Positions 1 to 13,142 of a stretch of DNA of 64,000 nucleotides are shown piece after piece (the stretch's first letter is position 1; each line of letters opens with the position of its first letter). This DNA comes from Trileptium ribeirensis (Eukaryota; Nematoda; Enoplea; Enoplida; Thoracostomopsidae), in the NCBI GenBank assembly GCA_030248225.1, contig JASANE010007193.1, positions 40,051-104,050 of the forward strand, written 5' to 3'. The position numbers and the translations under genes were made by a program. The notes below the pieces were generated by a model. It ran no database searches and had not been told where the DNA came from. It worked only from the letters and a program-made list of their open reading frames with translations.

Positions 1-399
1 AATATAATTAGCTGTTATCTACGCATCAACGCAGCATTTGTCCAATCATTCCACGACAACGCAGTTTCTTAAGTGTCTGAACGACTGTACTCGAAAGTTG
101 GATGCACGAAATAATGTGAATGTAACATATATGGAGTGTGTCTTCGCATTTGGTATCGTATTATAAACTTATCAGTAAGTTAAATGGATTTGGAACATTA
201 GGGTCCATTAGGTTTTGGCCTTTCTAGTTTTCTCATTAATCGAAAATTTCGGGTTATATTGAATTGAGAATTTTCCAAATATTTCCATGTTACCTCAGCA
301 GTGCCTCAAAGCAGCGCGCTTTGCCCAACTTTGTTGTTACTGTATATTAATGCTATTGTTGATAATGTTGATATATGCTGCAAAATATGTGCGGCCTAA
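1..399 (+). pseudogene. Decayed LINE reverse transcriptase fragment (copy A)
   Basis: Remnant of a non-LTR retrotransposon polymerase, cut by the window edge. At 301 the frame reads V-P-Q-S-S-A-L, which matches the VPQGSVLGP block of Jockey/CR1/Rex-like reverse transcriptases. It is followed by L-L-L-Y-I-N-A-I-V-D, the LLFLLYINDI block. The catalytic A-D-D box expected next is read at 391-399 as A-A-stop. Several stops and frame changes lie upstream. The region around 95-190 still resembles the LDARNNV..Y.D..KAFD stretch. The copy at 24119 onward carries the same lesions, so the element was dead before duplication. No function is expected. The LINE clade cannot be assigned from this fragment. 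Confidence 0.7.
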
Positions 400-3217
400 A
401 GAACGCACTTGATATATACAAGCTACATTTGCATCTATCCATAGTTTGCCATAAAAAACGCCACTGAAAATATCTATGACTAACGCGATGCGTGAGTCCG
501 CTGTAGGTACTTACGTCTGGGTTGTTTTTTGCGGGGCCCGTCCACAAAATGAAAATCTATGTTCGCGTATAAATCACAATTTTCCTTTATGTCTTTATGT
601 ACGCGGACGCGATTTTCGACACCGCGACATGTAGGTGCTGTTCGCGATTCTGCGAATACCTATAGGGAAAATGCGAAAACGAATTTTTGCACGATTCAGT
701 TCGTGATTTCAACGAAAGAACAACCCAGATGTACGCCCTAAAGTCGGCGCACGCACAAGACTAATAGATTTGGCACAAAACCACCCACTGCAACTTTCGC
801 ATCGCATCGCAATATGGTCTGTAAAACGGAATAGAAATGTCTTGCACCATGAGTTAACGTTGCTACTTAACCGACATCGACGCAATTTTAAGTGCGCAGC
901 GCTACTCCATGCGTAGGACATATGAAAATAGCGGCCTGCAACAAATATTTATCTCGACCGAATTAATTTTCTCAAGTTGGAATCTCTGGAATTAGAAAAA
1001 CTTAGATGACCTTGTTATTGTTTATATGTTTCTTGACAGAATGGGGAAGACAAAGATTTAACGCTGTCTTATGGTATGTCATGCAAACACCAACACATAC
1101 AGGATTAAGGCCAGGGTCACCGAGGCTCCGGACGCTCTTTGTCAGACCTTAGTTGGGCCACCAAAATTGCGAAAAAATAAACAGTATAAAAATATTAGAA
1201 AGAATAGTTCGCAACGGATGGATGGAGGTGCAAACTCCTCTACTTAAAAACAAGTCGTTTGGCTAGTGTTTGCATGATCTACACGATAACAAATTACATA
1301 TATATGTAGTTTTACGATTTTGTTCTGAAACATGAATTTTGCAGGATTTCGCAAACTAAGGTTCTGCACATTCTTGTAAAAGGGAAGCATCGATAAAATC
1401 ATTTTGCCTCATGTAGCTAACGTAATGATTTATGAACTATAAAAATTTATAGCTACATTGGATTTCGCTATTTGAATTCTGCTCTATCCTGTAAAAGAGA
1501 AACATCGACAAAATTAATCTGCCTCGTGCAGCTATCGTAATGATTTATGAAATAAATACGCAGCGTCACTCAGGGAATTTCATTTGGATTAGTTTGCAGG
1601 ACTACATAGTTTAGTTTCACGCGGTTTCCTGAGAGGAACGTTCTAAGATCATAGACACCGTCTTCGAAAGGCTAAAAAAGTTGCTCAACAATATTTGGTG
1701 GGTTTTAGATTGGTGGTGAATTCACATAATTCTGCTGTGATTTTGGTTGTCCAGCAATATCGACTCGTCGGGCCGAAGTTGGGTAGTGCCGAAATATGGC
1801 GCAGTATAACATGTTCGCGATATCGAGCCCGACGTACCGCGCATTAAATTTTTGCAAACCTGAACAGGACCAACATACTCTTACGGGAGCATGGCATTTA
1901 CTATCGGCTCTTCGTATGAGTATCTGTCTGACACTATGTTGTAGCCTTAGATTAGCATTCCCCGCCATAGGTAGTGTTCCTCCCTTTTACTTCATAACAC
2001 TGATCACCCCTCAACAGAAACTTAAATTTTCAAGTTAATACTTAATTTGTTGGCATGGTTAATCGACACAAACAGCGAAATAAGTTGTAATTTACACTAT
2101 CTGAGTGTATATTTCTATTTGCACTGTTTTGTTGATCATATTCAATTTGCATTTTTGAGCTTTTCGAGACTATCACATAGAAATTAGTAATGAAACTAGC
2201 CGAAAGTTGAAAGTTTCTAGCGGACCCGTGCCGACTTTTCGCAAGCCTGTTGACAAGACGAAAATTAGAATTGAGCCTAGCCGAGCTCGAAAATTTCTTT
2301 TTTTTCTCATCTCTAGCCCCTTGTTCGTGAACCCTCGCCCATCGCAATATTCCGGCTCCGCCTTGTCTAATTTAGCTTGATAAATTTTTTCTACCCACTG
2401 TGAAGCACCAGTTTATACCAAAAGAAAATATGCAATATGTTCTTGTAAAATCTAATTCCGAAGCTAAATATCTAATAGATAAAGCAAAAATAGTGGTGTG
2501 TTAATCTTATGTGCGTTTTGCGTTTATGCATATATATTTGCTAAAACAAAAATTACTGAAAACGCAAAAAGGTGTCATGGGAGTTGAAGTCTAACCTCTG
2601 TATTGGTACCGCGGGACGGTGCATTAGACCCCGTTTCAATACTCATGTCTTTGGGCTATCTAAATGACGTGCAAGTTCGAACTGAAATAAAACTTCCGAC
2701 AAAATGTAAAGGTGAAATTTGAAATAAATACTCATAGTTCTTGCCCTCCTCACCTTACTTGATTACTTAAAATATTTCAAATTTATATCTATACGACCAG
2801 TTAAACATTTGTCGAAACATTACGGGAGTTAATGCTTGTTATAATTTAGGATAAAACTCAGCGATAAATGTAGTATTCTAACCGGTGCCAATGTGGTATC
2901 ACCTTCAGCAATTCTTTATACATTCTAGCAACGACTTTAATTTTAGCGTTGTGCACCGACCTGATTTTTCGCTGGCTAACCGGCCGGTAAAACGACCGAC
3001 TAGCGACTTTTCCGACTGGTAGACAGGACCGCTTTCGGACCTCTCCAAGATTAATTTTGCTAAATTTATATATATATTTTTCAAAAACTAAAATTTTCAG
3101 TGCTTATTATGCATTGCCTAATTGCATTCATCCACCACATTGTTACGTCTGAGATGTATATACAATGCCGAAAAACGGCCGACTGCAAAAGATGGCCTTG
3201 AGACGCCAGTCATATTA

Positions 3218-3345
3218 TGCATCATTTACTTTAAGATGTGTGCAGCAGGGCCGAATTTTGTCACAGACTGCTGCGGCTCTAAAGCCATGATTGGCTAGCC
3301 GCGTCAGCCAATGTGACTTTTTTGGGCTGAGCCACACCCTACAAA
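3218..3345 (+). mobile_element. Left end of a TTA-target MITE, truncated
   Basis: Begins TGCATCATTTACTTTAAG after a TTA, like the left terminus of the complete 701-bp element at 27348-28048. It stops after about 128 bp, where the duplication ends. Confidence 0.65.
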
Positions 3346-5604
3346 TGTACTAGGACCAGTTCTGGCCCTAAGGGATCCCAGCTGCACCACCATTTTTTCT
3401 CGGCGTGGTGCCCGGACAACCCCGGCTTCCACGACTCCCCGGTGATCTATGCAATGACCTAAGGGAACCGCTTAGCTTAGCAGGCCGCCGGCAGGTTAAC
3501 CAGGGTGTTCGGCCTGGCCCCTATTTTGGCCCACGTATCTAGTGGCATGCAGGTCCCCCTGAGGGAGAGTCAACCCCTAAGCCTGCTCACAGGTAATAAG
3601 GCTGACTCGCCTTTCCCTCAATCCTACTTGAATCCTTGATCTTAAATGGTGGTGAATTTTCTTATTTTGATCCGAGGCTATTACCGATTTCTTAATGGGT
3701 AAAGCCTGATTTGGTTTGCGGGACTACCTAAAGATCGTATTCGGTTGCGACTCTGATTATTAAACTGCCAGGTAGCGAGCCGAATGGAGACTTTGTCCTC
3801 TCTTCTCTTTGCAAGGCAACTCCTAAATCAGATTGAACATATCGCTAGGTGAATTATTGAACACTCTAACATTTAATTCATGTACAACATAGGCACTCAT
3901 GCGCTTATGAATATATGCAAATTATTTACACAATTGACAAGTCGGGTACCGCGCAGGGCACCCCGTTGTGAATTCAAACAGTGAGGTGAATCCTAGTCAG
4001 ACCCCCGATGGGAACGCGAAAAGTTCAGTTCAGCTTGCGCTTACACTTTATGCCCCAGGGACTGTGTTACCCGCCTGACAGTACACAGGTGTAAACTTTC
4101 CTTGTCGACTTCTTTGTCTATTTTGCCTGTAAAACACTCTATGCTATCATTGTTAAACACTCGTTTCAATCCGTATTTCATCCGGGTGAGGACCGTTCAC
4201 TGAGTCCGGGTGTCAGCTGCGGATCTCCAGAATTGTTAATTTATGATTGAAAGATCTGCCTGCGCCAGGGTCGGATAGAAAACGTGGGCCTTTGTCGAAA
4301 GGGAAGGCGCTGCCGCGTCTCCCGAGTTTTGTTTGCTTTGTACTGATTCTCGAATTGATGATTTGGCAGGAAAACAGGGCTCTATACGGAAACCCACCGT
4401 GTCTAAAACGGTTTATGGGTCCGCGCCGCTGAATTTTTTCTTTTACAGAAAAGCTTGGGAAGACAATTGACTCGTATCCTTCTCAGGGCCGTCGCTCGAC
4501 TAACGGATGCGAGCACAAGAATTTTCTTAAAATTTGACTCAGTCATGCGTTGCAGCTGACTCCGTCTCATTTCCTAATTTGGTGATGCGCTCCCCCAAAT
4601 GCCTTTGATTTAAACGGAGGTCCGCAGTCATTTACAAACGTGAATAGGACGCACGCTGCTGCGCCCTCGACGAATTGCTTAGTTTGGGAACTAAGAGACG
4701 GCAGTGATGGTTTTAAATTTGAAAACACTTCAGATACCCCTGCATGGTTAGAATAGTAGGGTTGCAAAACCGTGAGAAGAGGGGAAAACAGCGCACGCAA
4801 GGTCCTAATACGTCACTCCCTATGGAGCAGCCGCATCGACCCATCGATAGTCGTTCCACTGTAAAAATACGTGACGGAGTGCTCTACCGTGTCTAAACGG
4901 TCTGAGACCCGTCTGAATTTTTGGGGATACTTGACTGAAATTTTTATTCGGAGCGAAACGAATCTCAGAGTAGGAGCTCGAATTTCTGGGGCTAGGGTCA
5001 GGGGTTCAATTCTTAATTTCCTTTAAAAGGCTCCACGTGTGCAAATGACTGCGTCCATCCCGAGCGGACCGCTCGCTCTGCTTACCCAATAACTGGGTGT
5101 TTAAGTCGTGTGACCTGGAGTGGTTCTTATAGATTTTCCTATGACCTAGGCTCGACTCAAGCTACGACTTAGAAGGCGAGCGCGAATGGAGCACGAGTCG
5201 AAAGAGGTTCCGTTGTCTCTTAAGGGTCGTTGGAAAATTTAGAATTGTTTTACAATGCCAATTTGCGGCGGGGTCCTAAACTGTTTGATGCAAATTATTA
5301 CAGTCTTCTACCGTGTCTAAACGGCCTGGAAGACTGGGTCTTTTTAAACGACTTTACGGGGAACGATTTGCTGAAACGTTCAGGGATCAAGGCTCGAAAT
5401 TTTGATGAGATGCCTAGCGCGGATCCTTACTAATACTCAACTAACTTTTGCCTGAACGGCTGCCTCCAGGTCACCACGCTACTAGTTCCCTGCTTTAGTT
5501 GCCTTACCCCTCCCGTGTCCCTGTGTCCTTTCCCCTTCTTGTGTGCTTCTTATCTCCTTAACCCTTTCACACCACTAAAATTCGCCCCCGGGTCTAAAAC
5601 AAAA
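3346..5604. other. Gene-poor GC-richer block, possible LTR relic
   Basis: No gene is recognised. The base composition is clearly richer in GC than the flanks. The string CCGTGTCTAA(A)ACGG occurs at 4397, 4887 and 5311, each a small CCGT/ACGG hairpin. The largest frame, 5230-5433 on the plus strand, matches nothing I know. The block ends at a primer-binding-site-like string, so part of it may be an old LTR. This is inference only. Confidence 0.25.
3390..3650 (+). repeat. GC-richer dispersed repeat, copy 1
   Basis: Shares blocks with 21840-22090 (inverted) and 7540-7800: a GTGCCC...CCCCGG segment, GGTGTTCGGCC, and AGAGTCAACCCCTA followed by CAGGTAATAAGG. No protein frame is evident. Family unknown. 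Confidence 0.5.
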
Positions 5605-5624
5605 TGGCGACCCGGCGAGCGGGG
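5605..5624 (+). other. Possible LTR-retrotransposon primer-binding site
   Basis: The string TGGCGACCCGGCGAGCGGGG follows a ...CTAAAACA end, the arrangement expected just 3' of a 5' LTR. Its first eight bases (TGGCGACC) are complementary to the CCA-tailed 3' end of some arginine tRNAs, but the match then breaks down. No gag or pol frame follows. Confidence 0.25.
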
Positions 5625-6245
5625 AACCAATCGAGGCTTTAAATTTGGCGTGCAACCTAACTCGTGATTTTCTTGGGACTGCACTTACAGGAGCATGGAG
5701 CATCCTTAGGACACACCCGCACCCGCACATTTATGTGACACGACGCCTCAACCAACATGACTCAACATGATTGTATACTTTTACACTCATTTGCCAGATC
5801 TATTCTACCTCGCAACACTAACAATACCATTCTAATTTCCACGCATTTCCTGCCACATTTAATCACAGCTATTCCACAATTTAAGTTGCATTTCAAACTG
5901 GGATTATTACTTATCAGGCATTTGTACAGCCTCAGGCCATTCTGGAGAAATTTACACAATCCCTAAAATAAAATCGTTTTTAGCGATGTTTTTCGTATAT
6001 TCCAATATTTGTTCAGATTGTTTGTTCCGCATACATCGTTTGATGATATTCTAACAATTTTATACGTTTAAACAAGTTACGAGAATAAATTCTTTTGCTA
6101 GATTTAATAAAACAACATAAGAAGTATACACCCTAGACATAGGTGTCGATAGGAGCAACCACTAACGGTCGGATCTCCGCTGAAACCCACCAAATCTGTT
6201 CCGCTCGCCTCACCCGCCCAGCCGCGCGCCTAAGAAACACGGAAA
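5625..6245. other. No gene recognised
   Basis: Short frames only. A weak stretch near 5880-5965 (plus) could be retroelement debris, but no motif supports it. Confidence 0.3.
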
Positions 6246-6380
6246 ATATTACCCAAATTGTATAAAAACTGCCAAAAATGTGGTAAAATTGGCAAAAAAA
6301 AGGAGAAACTAGGAAAAATTGATTTCAAATTGGTCAAGATTTTAGAAAATTTTTGTAAAATTAGGGAAAGTTTTGAGTTC
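6246..6380 (+). repeat. A-rich degenerate tandem repeat, family copy 1
   Basis: Loose repeats of an AAAATTGG-AAAA type sit between GC-rich edges (CGCCTAAGAAACACGG on the left, CTCCGCCTCGCCAAG on the right). The same architecture recurs at 13925-14240, 18330-18450 and 55385-55500. Confidence 0.45.
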
Positions 6381-6559
6381 TTACATATCCCACGGAAACC
6401 TCCGCCTCGCCAAGACCGTCGACCCCTTTTTCCCTAAGCCGACAAACCTTCGACTCCTATGACCTTAGGCTTTTATTGCTTGTCATCCTATTCCAAATTG
6501 AAATGAATACAGTGCTCAGACCATTAGCAAAGTTTCTATGGTTCTGTGTACCTGCCTAA

Positions 6560-7194
6560 TGTATTATTTACCTTAAGATGTGTGCACCTAGAGCCGAATT
6601 CTGTAAAAGAGTCCATTCCGGCTAGTGACAAAAAGGCGTAGCCACATCCGGCGCGTCATAAACAAAATAAACAGCTATGGTATGCTGGTATGTTTGTACG
6701 AGCCGGAAGCAGCTATGTTTCAGGTTTTGACAGCTGGGACGAATTATTCAAAAAATATTTATTACGTTCGGTTTAGCCAATTGTGCTGCGGAGAAAATCT
6801 TTAGTTCTAGACCCAAAAAGCGCAAGATAGTAGCACTTATAAGTAAGACGCACAAATGCAACTAAATTAAATACATAAATATAGCTATTTTCAACATTTT
6901 GTTTAGGTGCCTTTTACAAGTCAACCTTTAGTAGATATGTAGAATACGCGCTTTCAATCATGAAAATTACACTATTGTAACTGGAAGGATGTAATTAGGA
7001 ATATATGACCATATGTATTACCAATTTTCATTTTTTCGTGATTTTCCATTGTCGTCATATATTTTGGGCTTTTAGAGCCGATTCGGGCCCTTGTGAAAAT
7101 TTGCTAGCCTCACTTTACTATTTGCTAATATATTTCTCCGGTCTGGCTCTTCCATAAAATGTCATACTGGCTGATCGCGGCTAGCCAAGCCATA
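6560..7194 (-). mobile_element. Partial copy of the TTA-target MITE, inverted
   Basis: The reverse complement of this segment aligns with 27390-28048, sharing the terminus TGTATTATTTACCTTAAGATG and internal blocks such as GTGCCTTTTACAAG and the GTCGTCATATATTT stretch. About 125 bp at the far end are missing. A TAA precedes the intact terminus. Confidence 0.65.
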
Positions 7195-7539
7195 AATACA
7201 TAACAACAATAAAAAATGAAATAGGTAAATTACATGGGCAACAATGATACACGCTGTAATTTCTAACCTTTGATGAAACGTTTTTGTTAGCACTTAACAA
7301 TAAATGCGCAGGCAATGGTCCTATTGATTTTGCCATAAAATGGACAGGAAGGACCATATAAATAGCTAATAATATGATAAACTGTGTGCCAGGAGGCCTA
7401 GAGAACGTCACTTTGCATTCCAAATTTTATTCGCAAACTATTGTATTGTCGTTATTGCTGGCTGATTTATCGATTTTAGTCTATCATCAAAGCAATTAAT
7501 AGTCTATATCTCATAAGGGAAAGCGGTTGCATGGTGCTA

Positions 7540-7800
7540 CTTCGTAACACCATGCCCATACGACCCCGGCTATCATAACGTCAAGGGCGGAATGTTTATT
7601 TAGCAATTATTGTCACTTTTCTTGGTCAGACCTAGAAACTATCGAACTTGACAAGCCGCAGACGTACTTCACGAGGTGTGTTCGGACGCCGACCGATTGG
7701 CTGCACTCGGGCCTAATATGTGGTATGATTGCTGAGATCGCCCGAGGAGGCTGACATTGACACCTGCTCACAGGCCCTTTTGCCATGCCGCCATTCCCTA
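7540..7800 (+). repeat. GC-richer dispersed repeat, copy 2
   Basis: Contains ATGCCCATACGACCCCGG with ACGTCAAGGG after it, then GTGTTCGGACGCC, TGTGGTATGATT and CCTGCTCACAGG, in the same order as the repeat at 3390-3650 and the inverted one at 21840-22090. Confidence 0.5.
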
Positions 7801-10611
7801 TCTCGATCTCCTTGTAACTTAATTGAAACCATAATACGCGTTAGCATGAGTATGTATCCACTAGGCGTGTGGAGTGTTGACACTGGTACAATTTGAAATT
7901 TGTTTTCATGTAGTCCTCTACGTGCACGAATTTGTTCAGCAAAGATTTGACCAATGTGGCCTCACAGGGTTCCGACGATCCCTAAAAGTTTATTGTCGGA
8001 CTCAGTGGTATATTACGCGGCAAAATTATCTTTACATTAAGGTCAACTGGCTTCTTATGCCACTGTAAATTTGGTATTCAATTACTGTTTATGTTTATTA
8101 ATTTTTTGACGAGCGTGTTTATTTCTAGTTTCAATGGAACTTTCTATCGCGCCATTTTTTTCACTTTGTTAAATTAGTACAGTAAGTAAACAAACGGCAC
8201 ACGTCAGAGCTTGGAATCTGCTATCTTCGTGTCCGTGCGCGGTGCGCTGGTCAGTTTGGCAGGACCAAACATTGAACATATAACCGCTGCCAGAAACGAA
8301 CAGTAGACAACGAGAGTTAACTTTCTTTTTAGTTTATTGTAAAATAAGCGCAAGGATTAAACAGGCAGGATAAGGTACATTCACACAATCAAAAGGGGCA
8401 CGCAAACAACACCGCATGGGGGTATGATGAGTAAACAAGTCACATAATGGTAACCTAGGCACATTAGAAAGCGAAATATATCGAGCATTGGGGTGATCAA
8501 ATATTTGCCGTGGCGTCAAGTTCGCGATATGATAATCAGCTATTGGACTCGGAAGCACGTTCAGTCGAGCTTCCAAACTTGTTTGTTGTACAAAACGAGC
8601 TAAGGTTTATACTCCACGATCTAGGGGTTACACTAAATTGAGACGAAACGGGCTAAGATCCGTTCTAAATTTAGCGACATGGATGCGAATAAAGCGCGTG
8701 CCAAAGTCGGAACCAAAGAAATGACAGTGACAATCCTTAGTGACAAACAAATAAAATATGTACTGTGTGCATGAAAATAACGGTACTACATAACGTATGA
8801 TACAACATATGACGATATTCGATGATTCCAACAGTCCTCGATAGTAGTGTACTCGCTTAGGAATTCGCTTAAAGCCTAAACTAGCGGACGGTATACTCTT
8901 AAATTTAACACATAACTGAACCTGAGATGCTATTCCTTAATACTCTACCAGTAATACATGAGCTATAGTTCTGTAGTAAACTTCGTTGTCGTGCGGCTAT
9001 GTAACTAATACATTGGATAAGGTTGAGGTACTCACGATGTAGAATACTTGGCAGTCCTAACACGACACTTATGCATATCCTGCTTGATGCCATACAATCC
9101 TATAGTTTTTGACAAAGGATATGTTAGTATTTGGTAATCCATCCCGTCACACTTCGCGATAGGCTGAACGGTCTACTCTGTGCCGGTAGCACAGAGGCTG
9201 AAACAGTGCGATCCGATAAGCGGGGAGAGTGATTTCGCAATATAAAACCAACATAAAGGTCATGCAAAGCAAAAGACAATGTCGGGGTCAGCGCGAATAG
9301 GAATGCACCGTTCCTACCTCTGTCAGCTTTATATTCTAGAGGATCCTTTGTTTTACTATCATTTCGCCATTCCGTACTCTCGGCAGATGTATCGTTCTAC
9401 ATTAACCGCAAGTCTAATAGTTTTACACGGATCAGTTTACACTGACTTTAAGCCATGTATTCCAGGAAGGTGACTCGTCCGAGCTCCTTTTCGTAAGACT
9501 AAATTTGTTATGGACTTAAGGAGTAACCGTGGATAATACGTCAAGTCACACTGATAGTTCGCTTAGGACTTATGCTGCGTTTAGGTTATGAATTGCTCAC
9601 CATGTGGAAGTTTTGTTCATGTACAGCCTGCAGAACACCGTTAACTATATACTGTACAGAACACCAACACTGTATTCTAAGTAATTTTATAAAGTGTTTC
9701 GGATACCGTGAGTATTTATGTATGGTATTATGGACACCGCAAACATCTGACTAGCTGTGATGAAAGTCCTTTGGCAAGATGGCTTGTTGTTTTTTCTGTT
9801 GTATGAAGTTTATACAGTGCAGGCGCTGTCCATCATGCGCTTCCTTCGCAAAGCTTTAAACGACATATTTTATGGGACAAAATTAATTAGCGTAAATTTT
9901 TTCAAATTTCACTTAGCTAATTTTCCCGCATTTTCTTAAACAACTGTTCAATTATAGGGTGTCGAAGACACCATAGTGTGATATACACGGTGTCCGCGGC
10001 ACCATTACTTGTGCCACATAGTATAGCCTTCCGACTACCATGCATTGTGGTATGGTCGTGAGCAAACATTGACAAAACTTCCAAATGGTGGGGCTTTATA
10101 ACATAAACGCCTCATTAAACATCCAGCCGTTATGATGTTTTAATCTGAATTCCACCTACACATATGAGTTTTCGCCTTTTTTAGATCTAAATACACTTTT
10201 TCGTCGGTCGAAGCCCGTCTTCGAACCATATCTTAGAAGATTTACCATGGCTTTACCAGGATTCGTAGCCAAAGAAAATTTGATGATTCTTTATATATAT
10301 TAAGCCGAAACAAAGATATCCTACTCTGTCGTCATCGATCGGTATCTCGGAGATGAGGTGGCGACCTTTCCGTTGGCCAAGTCTCCCTTGTAACACCGGT
10401 CGATCAGGGCCAAGTAATTTTAGCAATTTCGGACCTTGCTCAGGGCTCGAAAATAACCTACTCCAGGCCGGAACAAGGTGGCTTAAATTTCACTGACTAG
10501 CTGGTCTGGTGGATCGCTCCAAAGTTTCCTATCCCACCCTTAAGTCAAATATTTTCAAATTTTACCGATGTTTACTACATAATTCTAAATGTAGTAATTT
10601 TCATATTTCAG
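7801..10611. other. No gene recognised
   Basis: About 2.8 kb with many short frames on both strands and no recognisable motif, RNA gene or element boundary. GC content rises from about 8.2 kb, which may mean old inserted DNA, but no family can be named. Confidence 0.3.
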
Positions 10612-10770
10612 ATACAACTCCCCTGTTTAGCGATGATTGTTACACTTGGGGTTCGTGCCACGGTACGCAGAAACTGGATCGCGAAACTGGCGTTAATCGG
10701 CGGCGTGGTGCGCTCAATTACTGAAAGCCACACTCGCACTCGTAGAGTTCTTAAAGCCATCGAGGATCAA
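10612..10770 (+). CDS. Candidate internal exon, unknown protein
   Basis: A 53-codon frame with phase 0 at both edges lies between an acceptor (pyrimidine-rich TTTTCATATTTCAG ending at 10611) and a consensus donor (GTAAGT at 10771). The encoded peptide begins I-Q-L-P-C and ends K-A-I-E-D-Q. It is rich in V, R and I, and more GC-rich than its surroundings. No family is recognised and no partner exon was found. An open run of this length has roughly a 1-in-10 chance of arising by accident, so the splice signals are the main support. An internal ATG at 10633 could also start a short frame. Confidence 0.25.
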
Positions 10771-13142
10771 GTAAGTGGGGGTTGTCACCCCTTTTCTTCT
10801 GTTTTCCCAATCTCACGGAGCCTTAAGAATCCTTCATAGAAGATTAGATTTTGCCCATTGTTTTATAATTGAGTCCAACCCCTAAGTTTAATCTCATGCC
10901 TTAGCATTTACTTGAACCCAAGTAACTTTTATATTTATAGACCGAAGTACTCTAGTTTAGTTTGAAATTCGGTCTTGACAGCTACCGAGCCGATGACTGA
11001 TGACAAGGCACTAGTTGTAATTTTTCGACGCCGGAGTCTAACCTCGGCCCTATTTATAATTCCATTCTAACCTAAGATCTCCATATTCGCTTGACTACGG
11101 AATATTCAGCCCGATACTACCATACCCTAGAAGTGAGCGCAAGTGAACACACTTGGTAAGGGTAACTCAAACCTAGTAAATTTTAGATTTCAACGATTAT
11201 TCACCCTATACCTAGAATATTTACTCTCTACTCTATCTTCGTTTTGCCCGTTACGCCAGCCGGTATCGTTATCGTACATATTTCTGTTGACGAGGCAAAC
11301 CTCAAACATGTTTTATTTCGACCGAATTAGCCCTAGATTTATTAGCAACTGGACAGAGTCAGAGTTATGTCGCTTCGAATCGCAAACTATTCCTAGTTAA
11401 TCTGATAAAGTTTGTTCGATTCTTTCCGGATCTTCATTAGGCGTGACACACACCTAACTGAAACTTTCCTACCTAAAACGTTGTGCTCATAATTTAACTG
11501 ATCAGAATTAGACCGCAGGGTGCAGTGCGTAACCTGAGTAATGTCAGGATTTAACTCATGAGATTTCATTACTACCTAAGAAGTATTGCTATGATAATGA
11601 AGGCATCTCGTTGAATGTGTGCAACCGCCTTTGTGTTTTTGTGTGGCTAGGAGAATCTCCCAGCTATCTACATTCCATATCACCTATAAAGGAGACACTA
11701 CTCCCACTTGCTATCTAAACTAGGATCGGTGAGCATTGTCATGAAATTAGAAAATCGCGTAAAACTAAGAGTCCACTGAGTACTTTTTAACGAGTAGGGC
11801 GAGGGTATACTCGTTCGTAAGCGACATTCCCAATATTCCGGCCAATTTTTGTGTGGCCTGAGGGGATTCTCAGGCTAATGGAGTAAACTATGACCCTGTA
11901 CGTTCATGCAACCATTAAGCTCATACGATATAGTTGTCATTGGATTCACTCGTGCCTGTTGTATCCTGATTAACCTATGGTCAGCAAACCCGTATCTAGT
12001 GCGAGATTCGACCTGGACTTTTTAGGTATGTACCGAGTTGGGATATTCCAGCAGGGTGAGATACTGCCAAGTTCTATATTCGCGGTTACCGAACTGTACG
12101 ATAACCATTCCTAAGTTATACCGCACTACCGAAAACTGTTGGCTGCTATACTTTAGTGTTCTTACGATGTCCTTGCAGAATCCAAGGCGAATTCATGTAC
12201 CCTAACTGGTTGCGTTCCCTGTGCCTAAACTTTTCCCTACGATCTCGCTATCATAAATCAGTTGCCCAATAGAATGCCTTTACTCCTATGCTAGGTGGCA
12301 GAAACTTCCCGGTTATTGTCATGTTGGGAACATCCACCCAATAGGATAACCTCATGTTCACGTTTCACAATGGAGGGAAGGGTGCAAAATTATGTCATTT
12401 GTGATGTCCAATCACTCGACGGATTTGAATTCACGGCTCAATTAATAGTTTTTCCTCCAAAAGTGCAAACCTGATACTTTGTCGACGGCCCTGAAGGCAC
12501 TCCTGAAAAATGTAGTAACATTGTTATGTTAAGACAAAGTTAGCTCAAACCTATCTCCTCTTGGGGGCGTTTGGTGTTAACCTTGCTTTAATATTTTCCG
12601 GCTCTTATTAGTTGACCGAAGCTAATAAGCGCCGTAGATAGTTACATTTTCAACATATCCAAAAACCTTGGATGGACAGCCGTCCGGTGACAAAAACAAT
12701 GGGCACAAAGACCCAAAGTTTAGTCCGAATTTTATGTGTCATATGGGAGCGTATTGTGTCAAGTTTGTGAACGTATTTTCGATCTGTTGGAAACAGTTTT
12801 TCGAAACTAATTACCTACGGGTAAAGTCCAATTGTTTAGCTATCTAAAAAGTTCAGAGGGGCATTCCTTCTGTTAAGAACAATTTAGATGTAAGCTGCCA
12901 CAATTGGTCCAAAATACATGTTGGGGCGGCAAAGTTGTGCCATTTTCAGATCACATAGCATGTATGAATTTGAAGTACTCGTGAATTACAGCGGACTTCT
13001 TCGGTAAACTAGCTCCTAACCTATACCAAAAGTCTATGGGGATATTTGTCCTACGCTGGTGGGCGTACAGGCCTGCTCCAAACCAGGACAAAATTGTATT
13101 TTTCGTGTTTAATATTGTAATCGATTCTGTTTCGACAGTTTG
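10771..13142. other. No gene recognised
   Basis: About 2.4 kb without identifiable coding motif. Near 11640-11670 and 11850-11875 there are two similar GTGTGGC-started imperfect hairpins around GAGAATCTC/GGATTCTC. The largest frame (11143-11400, plus) is unrecognised. Confidence 0.3.

Larger units (their letters stand above)
1..3345 (+). repeat. Segmental duplication, copy A
   Basis: Aligns collinearly and in the same orientation with 24119-27476, with scattered substitutions and small indels (about 95% identity by eye). The left end is outside the window. Similarity stops abruptly at about 3345, inside a TIR element that is complete in copy B. Apart from the LINE remnant (1-399) and that element end (3218-3345), the sequence 400-3217 shows no recognisable gene. 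Short open frames here are not conserved in length between the two copies. Confidence 0.9.

Noticed and set aside
353..547. Minus-strand frame repeated at 24471-24665
   Set aside because: Conserved only because the whole segment is duplicated. It lies antisense to the dead LINE RT.
1796..2038. Plus-strand frame also present near 25900-26160
   Set aside because: The two copies differ by indels that change frame and length, as expected for non-coding DNA.
3346..5604. A complete 2.2-kb LTR starting TGTACTAGG at 3346
   Set aside because: No second LTR, no flanking duplication and no internal pol; only the primer-binding-like string supports it.
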